Source: Asticcacaulis excentricus
GTDB lineage: Bacteria > Pseudomonadota > Alphaproteobacteria > Caulobacterales > Caulobacteraceae
Reading direction: 5' to 3'
Assembly: GCF_003966695.1 (NCBI RefSeq)
Contig: NZ_AP018827.1
Coordinates: forward strand, 1,054,001-1,118,000
Length of the DNA stretch: 64,000 nucleotides
A model generated the notes under the pieces. The model worked only from the letters and a program-made list of their open reading frames with translations, had not been told where the DNA came from and did no database searches. This document shows, piece after piece, positions 27,904 through 35,681 of the stretch. Each line of letters opens with the position of its first letter. Within the stretch, counting starts at the first letter, position 1. The position numbers and the translations under genes are program-made.

Positions 27904-27988
27904 AACCTGCTGCATTGCGGCAATTTGCGCATGACAGGGGGTGGCGTTTCGGTCTAGCTTTCATCAGATACGCGAACGGGAGAGACCG

Positions 27989-28696
27989 ATGCCGTCGAAG
28001 ATATATGCGGACGCGAAGAGTGCGCTGGAGGGGCTGACGTTTGACGGGATGACGGTGATGGCCGGAGGCTTTGGCCTGTGCGGCATCCCGGAGAACCTGA
28101 TCGCCGCGCTGCGTGACTCAGGCGTGACCGGGATCACCGCCATTTCCAACAATGCCGGGGTCGATGGCTTCGGGCTGGGGATGCTGCTCAACACCCGTCA
28201 GATCAAAAAGATGATCTCGTCCTATGTCGGCGAAAACAAGGAGTTCGAGCGGCAGTATCTGGCGGGCGAGTTGGAGCTGGAGTTCAATCCGCAGGGCACC
28301 CTGGCCGAACGCATTCGCGCCGGCGGGGCCGGGATTCCGGGCTTCTACACCGCCACCGGCGTCGGCACGCTGGTCGCCGAGGGCAAAGAACTGAAAGACT
28401 TCAACGGCAAGACCTATGTGCTGGAGACGGGTCTGGTCGCTGACCTCTCGATCGTCAAGGCGTGGAAGGCCGATGAGCGCGGCAACCTGATCTTCCGCAA
28501 GACGGCGCGCAATTTCAACCCGATGATGGCCACCGCCGGCAAGGTCTGCGTCGCCGAGGTTGAGGAAATCGTGCCGGTGGGCTCGCTCGACCCCGACGCC
28601 ATCCACACGCCCGGCATCTATGTTGACCGTATCGTGCAGGGCACGTTCGAGAAACGCATCGAACAGCGCACCGTGCGTCAGAGAGAAGGCGCCTGA
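27989..28696 (+). CDS. scoA: 3-oxoacid CoA-transferase subunit A
   Basis: 235 residues from ATG 27989, preceded by GGGAGAG. Succinyl-CoA:acetoacetate CoA-transferase alpha subunit, which with ScoB activates acetoacetate and other 3-oxoacids for use as acetyl-CoA. Contains [16 protein letters not shown] (CoA-binding loop), [31 protein letters not shown] and the C-terminal [19 protein letters not shown]. The frame opens 16 codons earlier at 27941, but the ribosome site supports 27989. Confidence 0.95.
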   Translation: MPSKIYADAKSALEGLTFDGMTVMAGGFGLCGIPENLIAALRDSGVTGITAISNNAGVDGFGLGMLLNTRQIKKMISSYVGENKEFERQYLAGELELEFNPQGTLAERIRAGGAGIPGFYTATGVGTLVAEGKELKDFNGKTYVLETGLVADLSIVKAWKADERGNLIFRKTARNFNPMMATAGKVCVAEVEEIVPVGSLDPDAIHTPGIYVDRIVQGTFEKRIEQRTVRQREGA

Positions 28697-28837
28697 TCAT
28701 GCCCTGGACACGTGACCAACTGGCCGATCAGCGCTCAAGCAGCGAAGCGGTAGCGCAACAAAAAATGCGCGAGGCCTGCCCGGCGCACCTTGTTTTGGAG
28801 TTTTAATCATGCCCTGGACACGCGACCAACTGGCCGA
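28696..28837 (+). repeat. Direct repeat of the scoB 5' end enclosing a 35-codon mini-ORF
   Basis: Bases 28696-28727 and 28806-28837 are 32-bp direct repeats with one mismatch (T versus C, synonymous CGT/CGC), offset 110 bp. Both carry the first ten codons of scoB (MPWTRDQLA). The first copy opens a mini-ORF at ATG 28699 that continues 35 codons to TAA 28804-28806, two bases before the true scoB start. Sequence between the copies is not like scoB. The first copy directly follows the scoA stop, so this looks like a remnant scoB beginning separated from the active gene, or a leader peptide. Confidence 0.75.
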
Positions 28838-29456
28838 GCGCGCGGCTAAAGAACTTCAGGACGGTTTCTACGTCAATCTGGGCATCGGCATCCCGACTCT
28901 GGTGGCCAATCACATCCCGCAGGGCATGACCGTCACCTTTCAGTCGGAAAACGGTATGCTGGGCATGGGCCCCTTCCCGTATGAGGATGAGGTCGATCCC
29001 GACCTGATCAATGCGGGTAAGCAGACCATCACCGAACTGCCCGAAACCAGCTATTTTTCGTCAGCGGACTCGTTCGCCATGATCCGCGGCGGGCATATCG
29101 ACCTGACCATATTGGGGGCGATGGAGGTGGCCGAAAACGGCGACATCGCCAACTGGATGATACCGGGCAAGCTGGTCAAGGGCATGGGCGGGGCGATGGA
29201 CCTCGTCGCCGGGGTGCAGAAGGTCGTGGTCGTTATGGAACACGCCAACAAGCACGGCGAGTCCAAGGTGCTGAAACGCTGCGACCTGCCGCTGACCGGG
29301 GCGGGCGTGGTCGATCTGATCATCTCGACGCTCGGCGTGTTTGAGGTCAAGCCCGATGGCTCAGGCCTTGTGCTGGTCGAACTGGCCCCCGATGTCACCC
29401 TCGACGACATCGCCGCCCAGACACAGGCCACCTATGAGGTCGCGCTGCGGGCGTAA
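28809..29456 (+). CDS. scoB: 3-oxoacid CoA-transferase subunit B
   Basis: 215 residues. Beta subunit of the CoA-transferase; the catalytic Glu lies in the TFQSENGMLGMGPFP block. Also present: GFYVNLGIGIPTLVANHIP, SFAMIRGGHIDLTILGAMEV and GGAMDLVAGVQKVVV. Full length for the family. TTGGAG lies 9 bases before ATG 28809, which distinguishes this start from the duplicate 110 bp upstream. Operon with scoA. Confidence 0.95.
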   Translation: MPWTRDQLAERAAKELQDGFYVNLGIGIPTLVANHIPQGMTVTFQSENGMLGMGPFPYEDEVDPDLINAGKQTITELPETSYFSSADSFAMIRGGHIDLTILGAMEVAENGDIANWMIPGKLVKGMGGAMDLVAGVQKVVVVMEHANKHGESKVLKRCDLPLTGAGVVDLIISTLGVFEVKPDGSGLVLVELAPDVTLDDIAAQTQATYEVALRA

Positions 29457-29465
29457 GACTGAAAG

Positions 29466-29604
29466 ATTAGCCACGAAAAGCACGAAAAGCTGCGGTATTG
29501 ATCTTGCCCGAAGGGCCATTATTGAACCGCCCAGAGATACGCTTGGCGCGTCGCGCCGAAGGGTGAACGTCGCTTTTCGTGTCTTTTCGTGTTTTTCGTG
29601 GCCA
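29466..29604. repeat. Intergenic CACGAA-type inverted repeat, copy B
   Basis: Left arm AGCCACGAAAAGCACGAAAAG (29469-29489) pairs with the right arm of tandem TTTTCGTG words (29573-29602, ending GTTTTTCGTGGC). The interior carries CGCTTGGCGCG, and CCAAAATCC lies to the right of the right arm, both shared with copy A at 11067-11200. The long imperfect stem fills the gap between scoB and the convergent thioesterase gene and could also act as a transcription stop, though no run of T follows. Confidence 0.7.
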
Positions 29605-29610
29605 AAATCC

Positions 29611-30057
29611 TTAAGCGCCCGACTTGCTGGCGCGTTTGATAACGCCGGAAAAGGTCATGACCATGCGGTCGCCGACCTTGATCTGACCCCGGCCGAAGAT
29701 GGTCGATTGACCGGCACGGGTGATCTCACCGGTGGCAATCACGATGTCGCCCAGATTGCCGGGGCTGAGGAATTGCGCATCCAGTTGCATGGTCACGCCG
29801 CCTGAGGTTTGCAGATTGTCCAGCGCAAACACATACAATGCCGTATCGGCCAGCGACAGCAGGCAGCCGCCGTGCATGATACCGCCGCCATTGAGGTGTC
29901 TCTGTTCGACCTTCAGCGCCACCTGCATCTTGCCGTCTGCGCCGGGCAGATAATAAAACGGCCCGATATGGTTGACATAGTCGTCATGGAAGGGCGAAAG
30001 GAACCACCCTTTGAAATCGCCGTCCTCGACCTGAAGGGGTTTGGGCTGATCGGCCAT
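29611..30057 (-). CDS. PaaI-like hotdog-fold thioesterase
   Basis: 148 residues from ATG 30057, which has GAGG 8 bases upstream; Mets further upstream lack such a site. Hotdog thioesterase motif HLNGGGIMHGGCLLSLADTAL, where His-Gly-Gly is the signature of the PaaI/DUF4442 acyl-CoA thioesterases, followed by TMQLDAQFLSP. It hydrolyses an acyl- or aryl-CoA; the substrate is unknown. Convergent with scoAB across repeat copy B; divergent from DUF3253. Confidence 0.88.
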   Translation of the reverse strand: MADQPKPLQVEDGDFKGWFLSPFHDDYVNHIGPFYYLPGADGKMQVALKVEQRHLNGGGIMHGGCLLSLADTALYVFALDNLQTSGGVTMQLDAQFLSPGNLGDIVIATGEITRAGQSTIFGRGQIKVGDRMVMTFSGVIKRASKSGA

Positions 30058-30100
30058 TTGCATACCTCGTTTAAACACGCACAAAAAAGTTAGGCCCGTC

Positions 30101-30349
30101 ATGGCGAACCCGGTGGAAGAGCTGATTATCGAACTCCTGACCGAGTTGGGAGATAAGGAAACCCTAAGTCCTAATCAAGTCGCCAAAACCATAAACGCCG
30201 AAAACTGGCGGCGCCAGTTGCCGCAGGTGCGCGCCGCCATCGGGCAACTGGTCGAAGCCGGGCGCATCGAGGTGGTGCGCAAGGGCAAGGTGGTCGAATT
30301 CGACGGTATCCGCGGCATCTGGCGTATCCGACTGGCGGGGGCGGAATAA
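30101..30349 (+). CDS. DUF3253 domain protein
   Basis: 82 residues, cytoplasmic. LSPNQVAKTINAENWRRQLP and AAIGQLVEAGRIEVVRKGK match the small winged-helix-like DUF3253 family, which is often encoded next to oxidoreductases; its role is unknown. The ATG at 30101 begins 43 bp from the divergent thioesterase start. The gene may bind DNA by its fold, which is inference. Confidence 0.75.
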   Translation: MANPVEELIIELLTELGDKETLSPNQVAKTINAENWRRQLPQVRAAIGQLVEAGRIEVVRKGKVVEFDGIRGIWRIRLAGAE

Positions 30350-30535
30350 GCGGAGGTCGTTCATTTTGCCGCCGGGCAGGGTCTGTCTGTGGTAATATCT
30401 GACTTGACCGCCTGTGCGTCGAATAAATCTGGTGCCTATTGTCTCCTTATTTCCGGAACCTTATCTTTTCGGCGTTATATCCGCTATGGATTGAAGAGTG
30501 GCGCATAACGCGTTTTGCTTTTACCCTCAGGTTTG

Positions 30536-31669
30536 ATGTCGAAGGCTGATTTTAAAATTGAGACGCCGCCGGGTGGGGAGGCAAGGGTCGTCAGCCTGAC
30601 AGGTGACTGGACCGCCATTGGCCTGCGCGACGCCGGCGAACGGCTGAGGTCCGCCCTTAAATCGGCCTCAGCGGTCCGCATCGACACCGATGATCTGAGC
30701 GGCTTTGACACGGCCGGGGCCTATGCCCTGCGTACAGTTCTGGGTGAACACGGTGATGACGCCCTGTTTGCGCACGATTCGCGACTGAGCGCCGTCTATG
30801 AACTGATCCGCGACATTCAGCCCAAGGTGGTTGAGGCGCAGAAAAAGACAGCTCAGCAAAAAGCCAATCCCATCATTGCCGAACTGGCGCGACTGGGGCG
30901 CAGCACTGAGGACGTGTTTAAGGATCTGCGCGATCTGAATGTCTTTATTGGACAGTTGATCGTCACCGCCTTCCTGTCGCTCGTCACACCGGGGCGCATC
31001 CGCTGGACGCCGCTGGTGGCCCAGATGCAGCAGGCGGGTTTCGGGTCGCTGATGGTGGTCTGCGTCACCAACTTCTTCGTCGGCGCGGTGATCGCGTTTC
31101 TGGGCATCCTACAGCTACAGCAGTTCGGGGCCGCCGTCTTTGCCGTCGAACTGATCGGCATTTCGGTCCTGCGCGAATTTGGCCCGGTCATCGCGGCTGT
31201 GCTGATCGCCGGGCGCTCGGCCTCGTCATTCACCGCCGAAATCGGCGCCATGAAGATGAATCAGGAAATCAGCGCCATGCGCGTCATGGGCATCAACCCG
31301 TTTGACGCCCTGATCTTCCCGCGCCTTGCCGCCCTGGTCCTCACCATGCCTCTGGTCACCTTCGCGGGGTCCATGGCCGGCCTTCTGGGCGGGTTTGTGG
31401 TGGTGTGGGCACAACTGGGTTATGGGCCGCACTTCTTCTCGATCCGCATGACCGAGTACGTGCCGTTCGTGAACTTCTTTGTCGGCATGATCAAGGTGCC
31501 GCTGTTTGCTATCGCCATCACCATTATCGGCTGTCGGCTGGGTATGAACGTCACCGAAGACGTCATCTCGCTGGGCCGTCAGGTGACGCGCGCCGTGGTG
31601 CAGGCCATTTTCACCATCATCCTCATCGACGCCATCGTCGCCATGATGTTCAACGGGTTTGACTTCTGA
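30536..31669 (+). CDS. mlaE: MlaE family ABC transporter permease with N-terminal STAS domain
   Basis: 377 residues from ATG 30536. Residues ~1-110 resemble a STAS domain (RIDTDDLSGFDTAGAYALRT); the rest is an MlaE permease with about five to six helices and the blocks FFVGAVIAFLGILQLQQFGA, GRSASSFTAEIGAMKMNQEI and MRVMGINPFDALIFPRL. In Mla systems the permease forms a dimer with MlaF and carries an MlaD ring, moving phospholipid between inner and outer membrane. STAS fused to MlaE is a known arrangement; E. coli has separate MlaB. The first of four genes; stop overlaps the start of mlaF. Confidence 0.9.
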   Translation: MSKADFKIETPPGGEARVVSLTGDWTAIGLRDAGERLRSALKSASAVRIDTDDLSGFDTAGAYALRTVLGEHGDDALFAHDSRLSAVYELIRDIQPKVVEAQKKTAQQKANPIIAELARLGRSTEDVFKDLRDLNVFIGQLIVTAFLSLVTPGRIRWTPLVAQMQQAGFGSLMVVCVTNFFVGAVIAFLGILQLQQFGAAVFAVELIGISVLREFGPVIAAVLIAGRSASSFTAEIGAMKMNQEISAMRVMGINPFDALIFPRLAALVLTMPLVTFAGSMAGLLGGFVVVWAQLGYGPHFFSIRMTEYVPFVNFFVGMIKVPLFAIAITIIGCRLGMNVTEDVISLGRQVTRAVVQAIFTIILIDAIVAMMFNGFDF

Positions 31670-32475
31670 TGACCGAAGCCCCCGCACCCGTTTCCACTCC
31701 CGCGCACCCCATCGTTATTGAGGGCCTGCGCAATCAGTTTGGCCCGCACGTCGTGCACGACAACCTCGACCTGACGGTCGAACGCGGTAAGGTCATGGGT
31801 GTGGTTGGCGGCTCCGGCACCGGCAAGACGGTGCTGCTCAACTCGATCCTTGGGCTGCAAAAGCCGTCCAAAGGCGCTATCCATCTGTTCGGTAAGGACA
31901 TCACGAAGCTCAACGAGAAGCAGCTACGCCTGATGCAGTCGCGCTTTGGCGTGCTGTTCCAGAGCGGGGCGCTGTTTTCGGCGCTCAGCGTCATCGAAAA
32001 TGTCTGCGTGCCCCTGACCGAATACGCGAAGCTGAAACCCGCACAGATGCGCGAAATCGGCCTGATGAAGATGGCTCTGGCGGGCTTGCCGCTCGATGCC
32101 GCTGACAAGCGGCCCTCGGAACTGTCGGGGGGCATGATCAAGCGCACGGCACTGGCGCGTGCACTGGTCCTCGATCCGGAGCTTCTGTTCCTCGATGAGC
32201 CGACCGCTGGCCTCGACCCCATAGGGGCGGCGGCGTTCGACGCGCTGATCCGCGAGCTGTCGGACAGTCTGAACCTGACCGTCTTCATGATCACCCACGA
32301 TCTCGACAGCCTGTACGCCATCTGCGATGAAGTGGCGGTGCTGGCCGACAAGCGCGTGGTGGCACAGGCCCCGCCGAAAGTGCTGGAACAATCCGACCAC
32401 CCGTGGATTCATGAGTATTTCAACGGCCCGCGTGGCCGGTCTTCGCAAAGCCGGGGGACGGGAGACGCCTCATGA
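31669..32475 (+). CDS. mlaF: MlaF family ABC transporter ATPase
   Basis: 268 residues. Walker A GGSGTGKTVLLN, Q-loop region RFGVLFQSGALFSALS, signature ELSGGMIKRTALARAL, Walker B LLFLDEPTAGLDP and the switch His in MITHDLDS. Drives lipid transport through the MlaE permease at the inner membrane. Start ATG overlaps the mlaE stop (TGATG at 31667-31671). Usual length. Confidence 0.94.
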   Translation: MTEAPAPVSTPAHPIVIEGLRNQFGPHVVHDNLDLTVERGKVMGVVGGSGTGKTVLLNSILGLQKPSKGAIHLFGKDITKLNEKQLRLMQSRFGVLFQSGALFSALSVIENVCVPLTEYAKLKPAQMREIGLMKMALAGLPLDAADKRPSELSGGMIKRTALARALVLDPELLFLDEPTAGLDPIGAAAFDALIRELSDSLNLTVFMITHDLDSLYAICDEVAVLADKRVVAQAPPKVLEQSDHPWIHEYFNGPRGRSSQSRGTGDAS

Positions 32476-32546
32476 CCTGCCGAGTTGATGTCCACGCCTA
32501 CACGACGACCCTGAGCGGCAAACGCGCCGTGACGAGAGGAGAGTAA

Positions 32547-33509
32547 ATGGAAAGACAGGCCCATTACGCGGTTGTCGGACTGATCACACTGGTGCTCACC
32601 GCGGCTGCCTTTGTCTTTGCCTTCTGGCTGATTCAGGGCAGTTTCAACGAAACCTACTCGGAATACGACGTCGTGTTCAACTCTTCGGTCAACGGCCTGA
32701 CCGAAGGCGGCGAAGTGCATTTCAACGGCATCAAGGTCGGTGAGGTCAAGGAACTGCGGCTGGGTAAGGCCAATACGGCTCAGGTCATTGCCACAGTGCG
32801 CGTCGATTCCTCCACGCCCGTGCGCGTCGATTCCACCGCTGTGCTGGAACCTCTGGGCGTCACCGGCCTCAACTACATCCAGATTTCGCCGGGCTCCAAG
32901 GAAGCGGCGCTGCTCAAGCGTGAGCCCGGTATCGGCGCCCGCAACCCGGTTATTCGCGCCACGGAAAGCCGCCTGGACAAGCTGCTCGCCGGGTCCGGCG
33001 GCGTGATCGAGAGCGCCTATGAGTCGCTCAACCGCATCAATCGCCTGATGTCGGATGATAACCTCAACGCCTTCTCCAAGACGATGAAAAATATCGAAGA
33101 CATCACCAGCGATATTGGTGAAGTGACCGAGGATCTCAAACAGCGTAAGCAACTGCTGGATGACGCCCATGAGGCCATTGTGCAGGCCGGCATCGCCGCT
33201 GAAAACCTGTCCAAGCTGGCCAATTCGGCCGATGTGCTGGTTAAGGATCGCGTGCCGCAGACCATGAACCGCATCGACGACGCGGCGGCCAAGCTGGCCG
33301 ATGCTGCCACCGAAGTCGCCAACCTGTCGAAGGCGGCGCAGGGGCCGATCAACGAAGTGTCCGAGACCACCCTGCCCGCCCTGTCGGACAGCCTGCGTAA
33401 CCTCAATCAGGCCACCCGCTCCGTCGAAGACCTCGTTGAAGAGGTTCGCGCCAGCCCGCAGGGCCTGATCGGCAAGCCCAAGGCCAAAGAGAGAAAGGTC
33501 AATCCGTAA
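32547..33509 (+). CDS. mlaD: MlaD family (MCE domain) lipid-transport protein
   Basis: 320 residues. One N-terminal helix (AVVGLITLVLTAAAFVFAF), then an MCE domain (EYDVVFNSSVNGLTEGGEVHFNGIKVGEVKEL ... VTGLNYIQISPG) and a long helical C-terminal part of ~190 residues rich in coiled-coil heptads (MNRIDDAAAKLADAATEVAN). MCE rings bind phospholipid and span toward the outer membrane. The preceding gap (71 bp) has AGAGGAG near the start. The long helical tail exceeds that of E. coli MlaD (183 residues). Confidence 0.9.
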   Translation: MERQAHYAVVGLITLVLTAAAFVFAFWLIQGSFNETYSEYDVVFNSSVNGLTEGGEVHFNGIKVGEVKELRLGKANTAQVIATVRVDSSTPVRVDSTAVLEPLGVTGLNYIQISPGSKEAALLKREPGIGARNPVIRATESRLDKLLAGSGGVIESAYESLNRINRLMSDDNLNAFSKTMKNIEDITSDIGEVTEDLKQRKQLLDDAHEAIVQAGIAAENLSKLANSADVLVKDRVPQTMNRIDDAAAKLADAATEVANLSKAAQGPINEVSETTLPALSDSLRNLNQATRSVEDLVEEVRASPQGLIGKPKAKERKVNP

Positions 33510-34204
33510 TGATGACGCGCACCACACGTCGCTCTTTGAGCCTCGGTCTGCTGACCGCCGGTCTGGCCACTGGCCTCAGCGGCTGCATTACGCTGCTGCC
33601 CGAAGTGAAGCCGGTGCAGCTTTACAGCATTCGCTTCAACCCGGCCCTGCTGGAAAAAGGCGAGGTCAAGGCCCCGCCCGCCTCGCCTGACGCCAAGCCG
33701 GTCGATGTCTTCGTCAACTTCGACGGCTTTCCGCGCGCCGCCGCCGGGGACCGCATCGTGACGACCGAAGGCAATGAGGTGTCCTACATCTCCGGCGGCC
33801 GCTGGGCCAGCACGGCGCAGGGGCAGTTCCGTGACCTGATGTCCGAAGGCTTTGCGCGGCAGGCCAGCCCTGAGGTGCGTCTGGGTGATCAGGGCCGTGT
33901 GTCTGGCGAATACCGCCTCGACATCAATGTGCGTCGCTTTGAGGCGGCCTATGCCAAGCGCCGGCCAACGGTCATTGTGGCACTGGATGCGCGACTGGTG
34001 CGGTTAAAAGACCGCCAGGTGATGGCAGAGAAGTTCATCTCCTCAGAGATCGCTGTGCGCAAGGGCAGTCTGGGGCCGATGATCGAAGGGTTTGAAAGCG
34101 CCGCCTCGCGCGTGACGGTGGAGGTGATTGCTTTCACGGAAACGGCGGTCAGCGAGGCCAAGGCCAAAGAGGCCATGGTGGCAACACCGGCCCCCGCCCA
34201 GTAA
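33509..34204 (+). CDS. ABC-type transport auxiliary lipoprotein (PqiC/YmbA-like)
   Basis: 231 residues. Signal peptide ends at lipobox GLSGCITLLPE (Cys near residue 27). The body resembles the ABC_trans_aux family that accompanies MCE lipid transporters, with GRWASTAQGQFRDLMSEGF and GEYRLDINVRRFEAAY. PqiC-type lipoproteins sit under the outer membrane and receive the MCE tunnel. Its ATG overlaps the mlaD stop (TAATG), so it is the last gene of the operon. Confidence 0.85.
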   Translation: MMTRTTRRSLSLGLLTAGLATGLSGCITLLPEVKPVQLYSIRFNPALLEKGEVKAPPASPDAKPVDVFVNFDGFPRAAAGDRIVTTEGNEVSYISGGRWASTAQGQFRDLMSEGFARQASPEVRLGDQGRVSGEYRLDINVRRFEAAYAKRRPTVIVALDARLVRLKDRQVMAEKFISSEIAVRKGSLGPMIEGFESAASRVTVEVIAFTETAVSEAKAKEAMVATPAPAQ

Positions 34205-34207
34205 CAG

Positions 34208-34337
34208 AAAAGCCCGGTCATTAGAGCGAGATGACTTTGAGCGGAATCGTCATTTCGCTCTAAATTTTTGCTTTGTCGCGATGTTTTTGCGGAAAACCGC
34301 TCACACGTTTCGACATATCGCTCGCGACCGGGCTTTT
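34208..34337. terminator. Bidirectional terminator split by an inserted repeat
   Basis: AAAAGCCCGGTC at 34208-34219 is perfectly complementary to GACCGGGCTTTT at 34326-34337, with more T after it; each strand thus ends a GC stem in a T-run. The arms lie 106 bases apart because the segment 34220-34325 fills the loop. It ends both the mla operon and the convergent DUF2336 gene. Confidence 0.75.
34220..34325. repeat. Palindromic intergenic repeat inside the terminator loop
   Basis: TTAGAGCGAGATGAC (34221-34235) pairs with GTCATTTCGCTCTAA (34249-34263), 14 of 15 positions. The segment goes on with TTTTTGCGGAAAACCGC and ends in ATCGCTCGC, complementary to the left GAGCGA. Its composition (AGAGCG...AATCGTCATTTCGCTCT then GGAAAACCG...) resembles dispersed intergenic mosaic repeats of rhizobia and other alphaproteobacteria. 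That relation is from memory and needs a search. Confidence 0.6.
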
Positions 34338-34351
34338 TCATTTGGCGTTCC

Positions 34352-35503
34352 TCAGGCCGCCTGAAGGGTTGATTTGCCAACCCGGCGACGACCGCGCGCA
34401 TCGCGGTCCAGGCGCTCATAGAGATAGATCAGGTCCTCGCGAGGCGCGAACGGCACCTGAGTCAAAAAGCGTTCGATCATGCGCGCCTGAAAGCGCAACA
34501 CGTCGGGATCGGCATTTTCGCTGGCCAGCGAATGATAGGTGTCCACAGCGATGCGGAAGGTCTGGAACATACGCGCCGGCAGGCCCGCCCGGTCATAGAT
34601 GGCGCGCAGCCCCAGTGCGCCGGCATCATGCACCATCAGCCAGCAGCGATCGTGCGGCACGCCCGACAGTTCCGCCAGAGCGTGCTCAAAGAAGGCCATA
34701 TGCCCGCGCGCCAGCGCCCGCAGCATCAGGGACGGCGTCATGCGCCCGGCGATGACAAGGTGGCGCGCCAAAGCCGCCGGATCACGGCTGGCCCCCGTCT
34801 GATCGGCAACGTCCAGCGTGGCGCGCTCCTGCGTCGCCTCGGTGATCTGCACCGCCGTTTCCGGCTGGATGGCGTGACGCGACACCAGTTGTTCTTTCAG
34901 CGACTGGCTGACCATATGGATCAGCTTTTCAGTCACCGAGACCGGCAGATGCTGACGATTGATCAGCGTGTTCTGTACAATTTCGGACTCGCCAAAGCGT
35001 TCCAGCACCGCATCCATGCCGGCGCTGCTGAACACGGCCTGATTATTGGCGCAGGCGATCACGACCGCCTCTTCGACGCCGTGTTCGGCCAGGGCCGTTG
35101 TCACGGTTTCCGACAGGGTTTCGCGGCGTGCCACGGCCATCTGACGCACAGGCCCGCCGGAGCGGATGATGTCGGCCAGATCTTCGTCGGTAAACACCGG
35201 CGAATAGCTCAAGACCGGCACGGCGACCGCCTGCACGTCGCGCGACAGGCGCAAGGCGACGTCGTGCGGCAGCAGGCTGGAGGTGCGCAAGGTGACCGCC
35301 AGCGACTTGCGCACCAGTTCGGCGGCATCGTCAGCCAGCAGGCGGATGATTTCCTGCGCGGCGGCGCGCTCGACTTCGCTCAGTTCGCTGCGTTCCATCA
35401 GGCGGCACACCTTATGGGTGGCCACAGCGCGATCATCGGCATTGTCACTTCTGACCAGACGGGCGACGTCCGTTTCGGAAAGCAGGCTACGCGAAGCGGT
35501 CAT
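34352..35503 (-). CDS. DUF2336 domain protein
   Basis: 383 residues, cytoplasmic, mostly helical. Residues ~5-330 show HEAT-like repeats typical of DUF2336 (RSDNADDRAVATHKVCRLM, SPVFTDEDLADIIRSGGPVR, QMAVARRETLSETVTTALAE). The family is common in Caulobacterales and Rhizobiales and has no established function. No good Shine-Dalgarno precedes ATG 35503. Divergent from the hybrid kinase, with a shared 178-bp upstream region. Confidence 0.85.
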   Translation of the reverse strand: MTASRSLLSETDVARLVRSDNADDRAVATHKVCRLMERSELSEVERAAAQEIIRLLADDAAELVRKSLAVTLRTSSLLPHDVALRLSRDVQAVAVPVLSYSPVFTDEDLADIIRSGGPVRQMAVARRETLSETVTTALAEHGVEEAVVIACANNQAVFSSAGMDAVLERFGESEIVQNTLINRQHLPVSVTEKLIHMVSQSLKEQLVSRHAIQPETAVQITEATQERATLDVADQTGASRDPAALARHLVIAGRMTPSLMLRALARGHMAFFEHALAELSGVPHDRCWLMVHDAGALGLRAIYDRAGLPARMFQTFRIAVDTYHSLASENADPDVLRFQARMIERFLTQVPFAPREDLIYLYERLDRDARGRRRVGKSTLQAA

Positions 35504-35681
35504 GGGAGGAGGTCCTGATCATCTCGTACCGGACGAGTCGAGACGGTACGTTCTTGGATTGTCCGCCCCGCCCCTTAACGAATCCTTACCAAGGCTCGCG
35601 TTGAGGACTGATCTTCGCTCAAAAGTTAATTTTTTCGGCTCTGGTAACGGGACCGCAATCTGTTTGCGCCATTGTGGGGGC

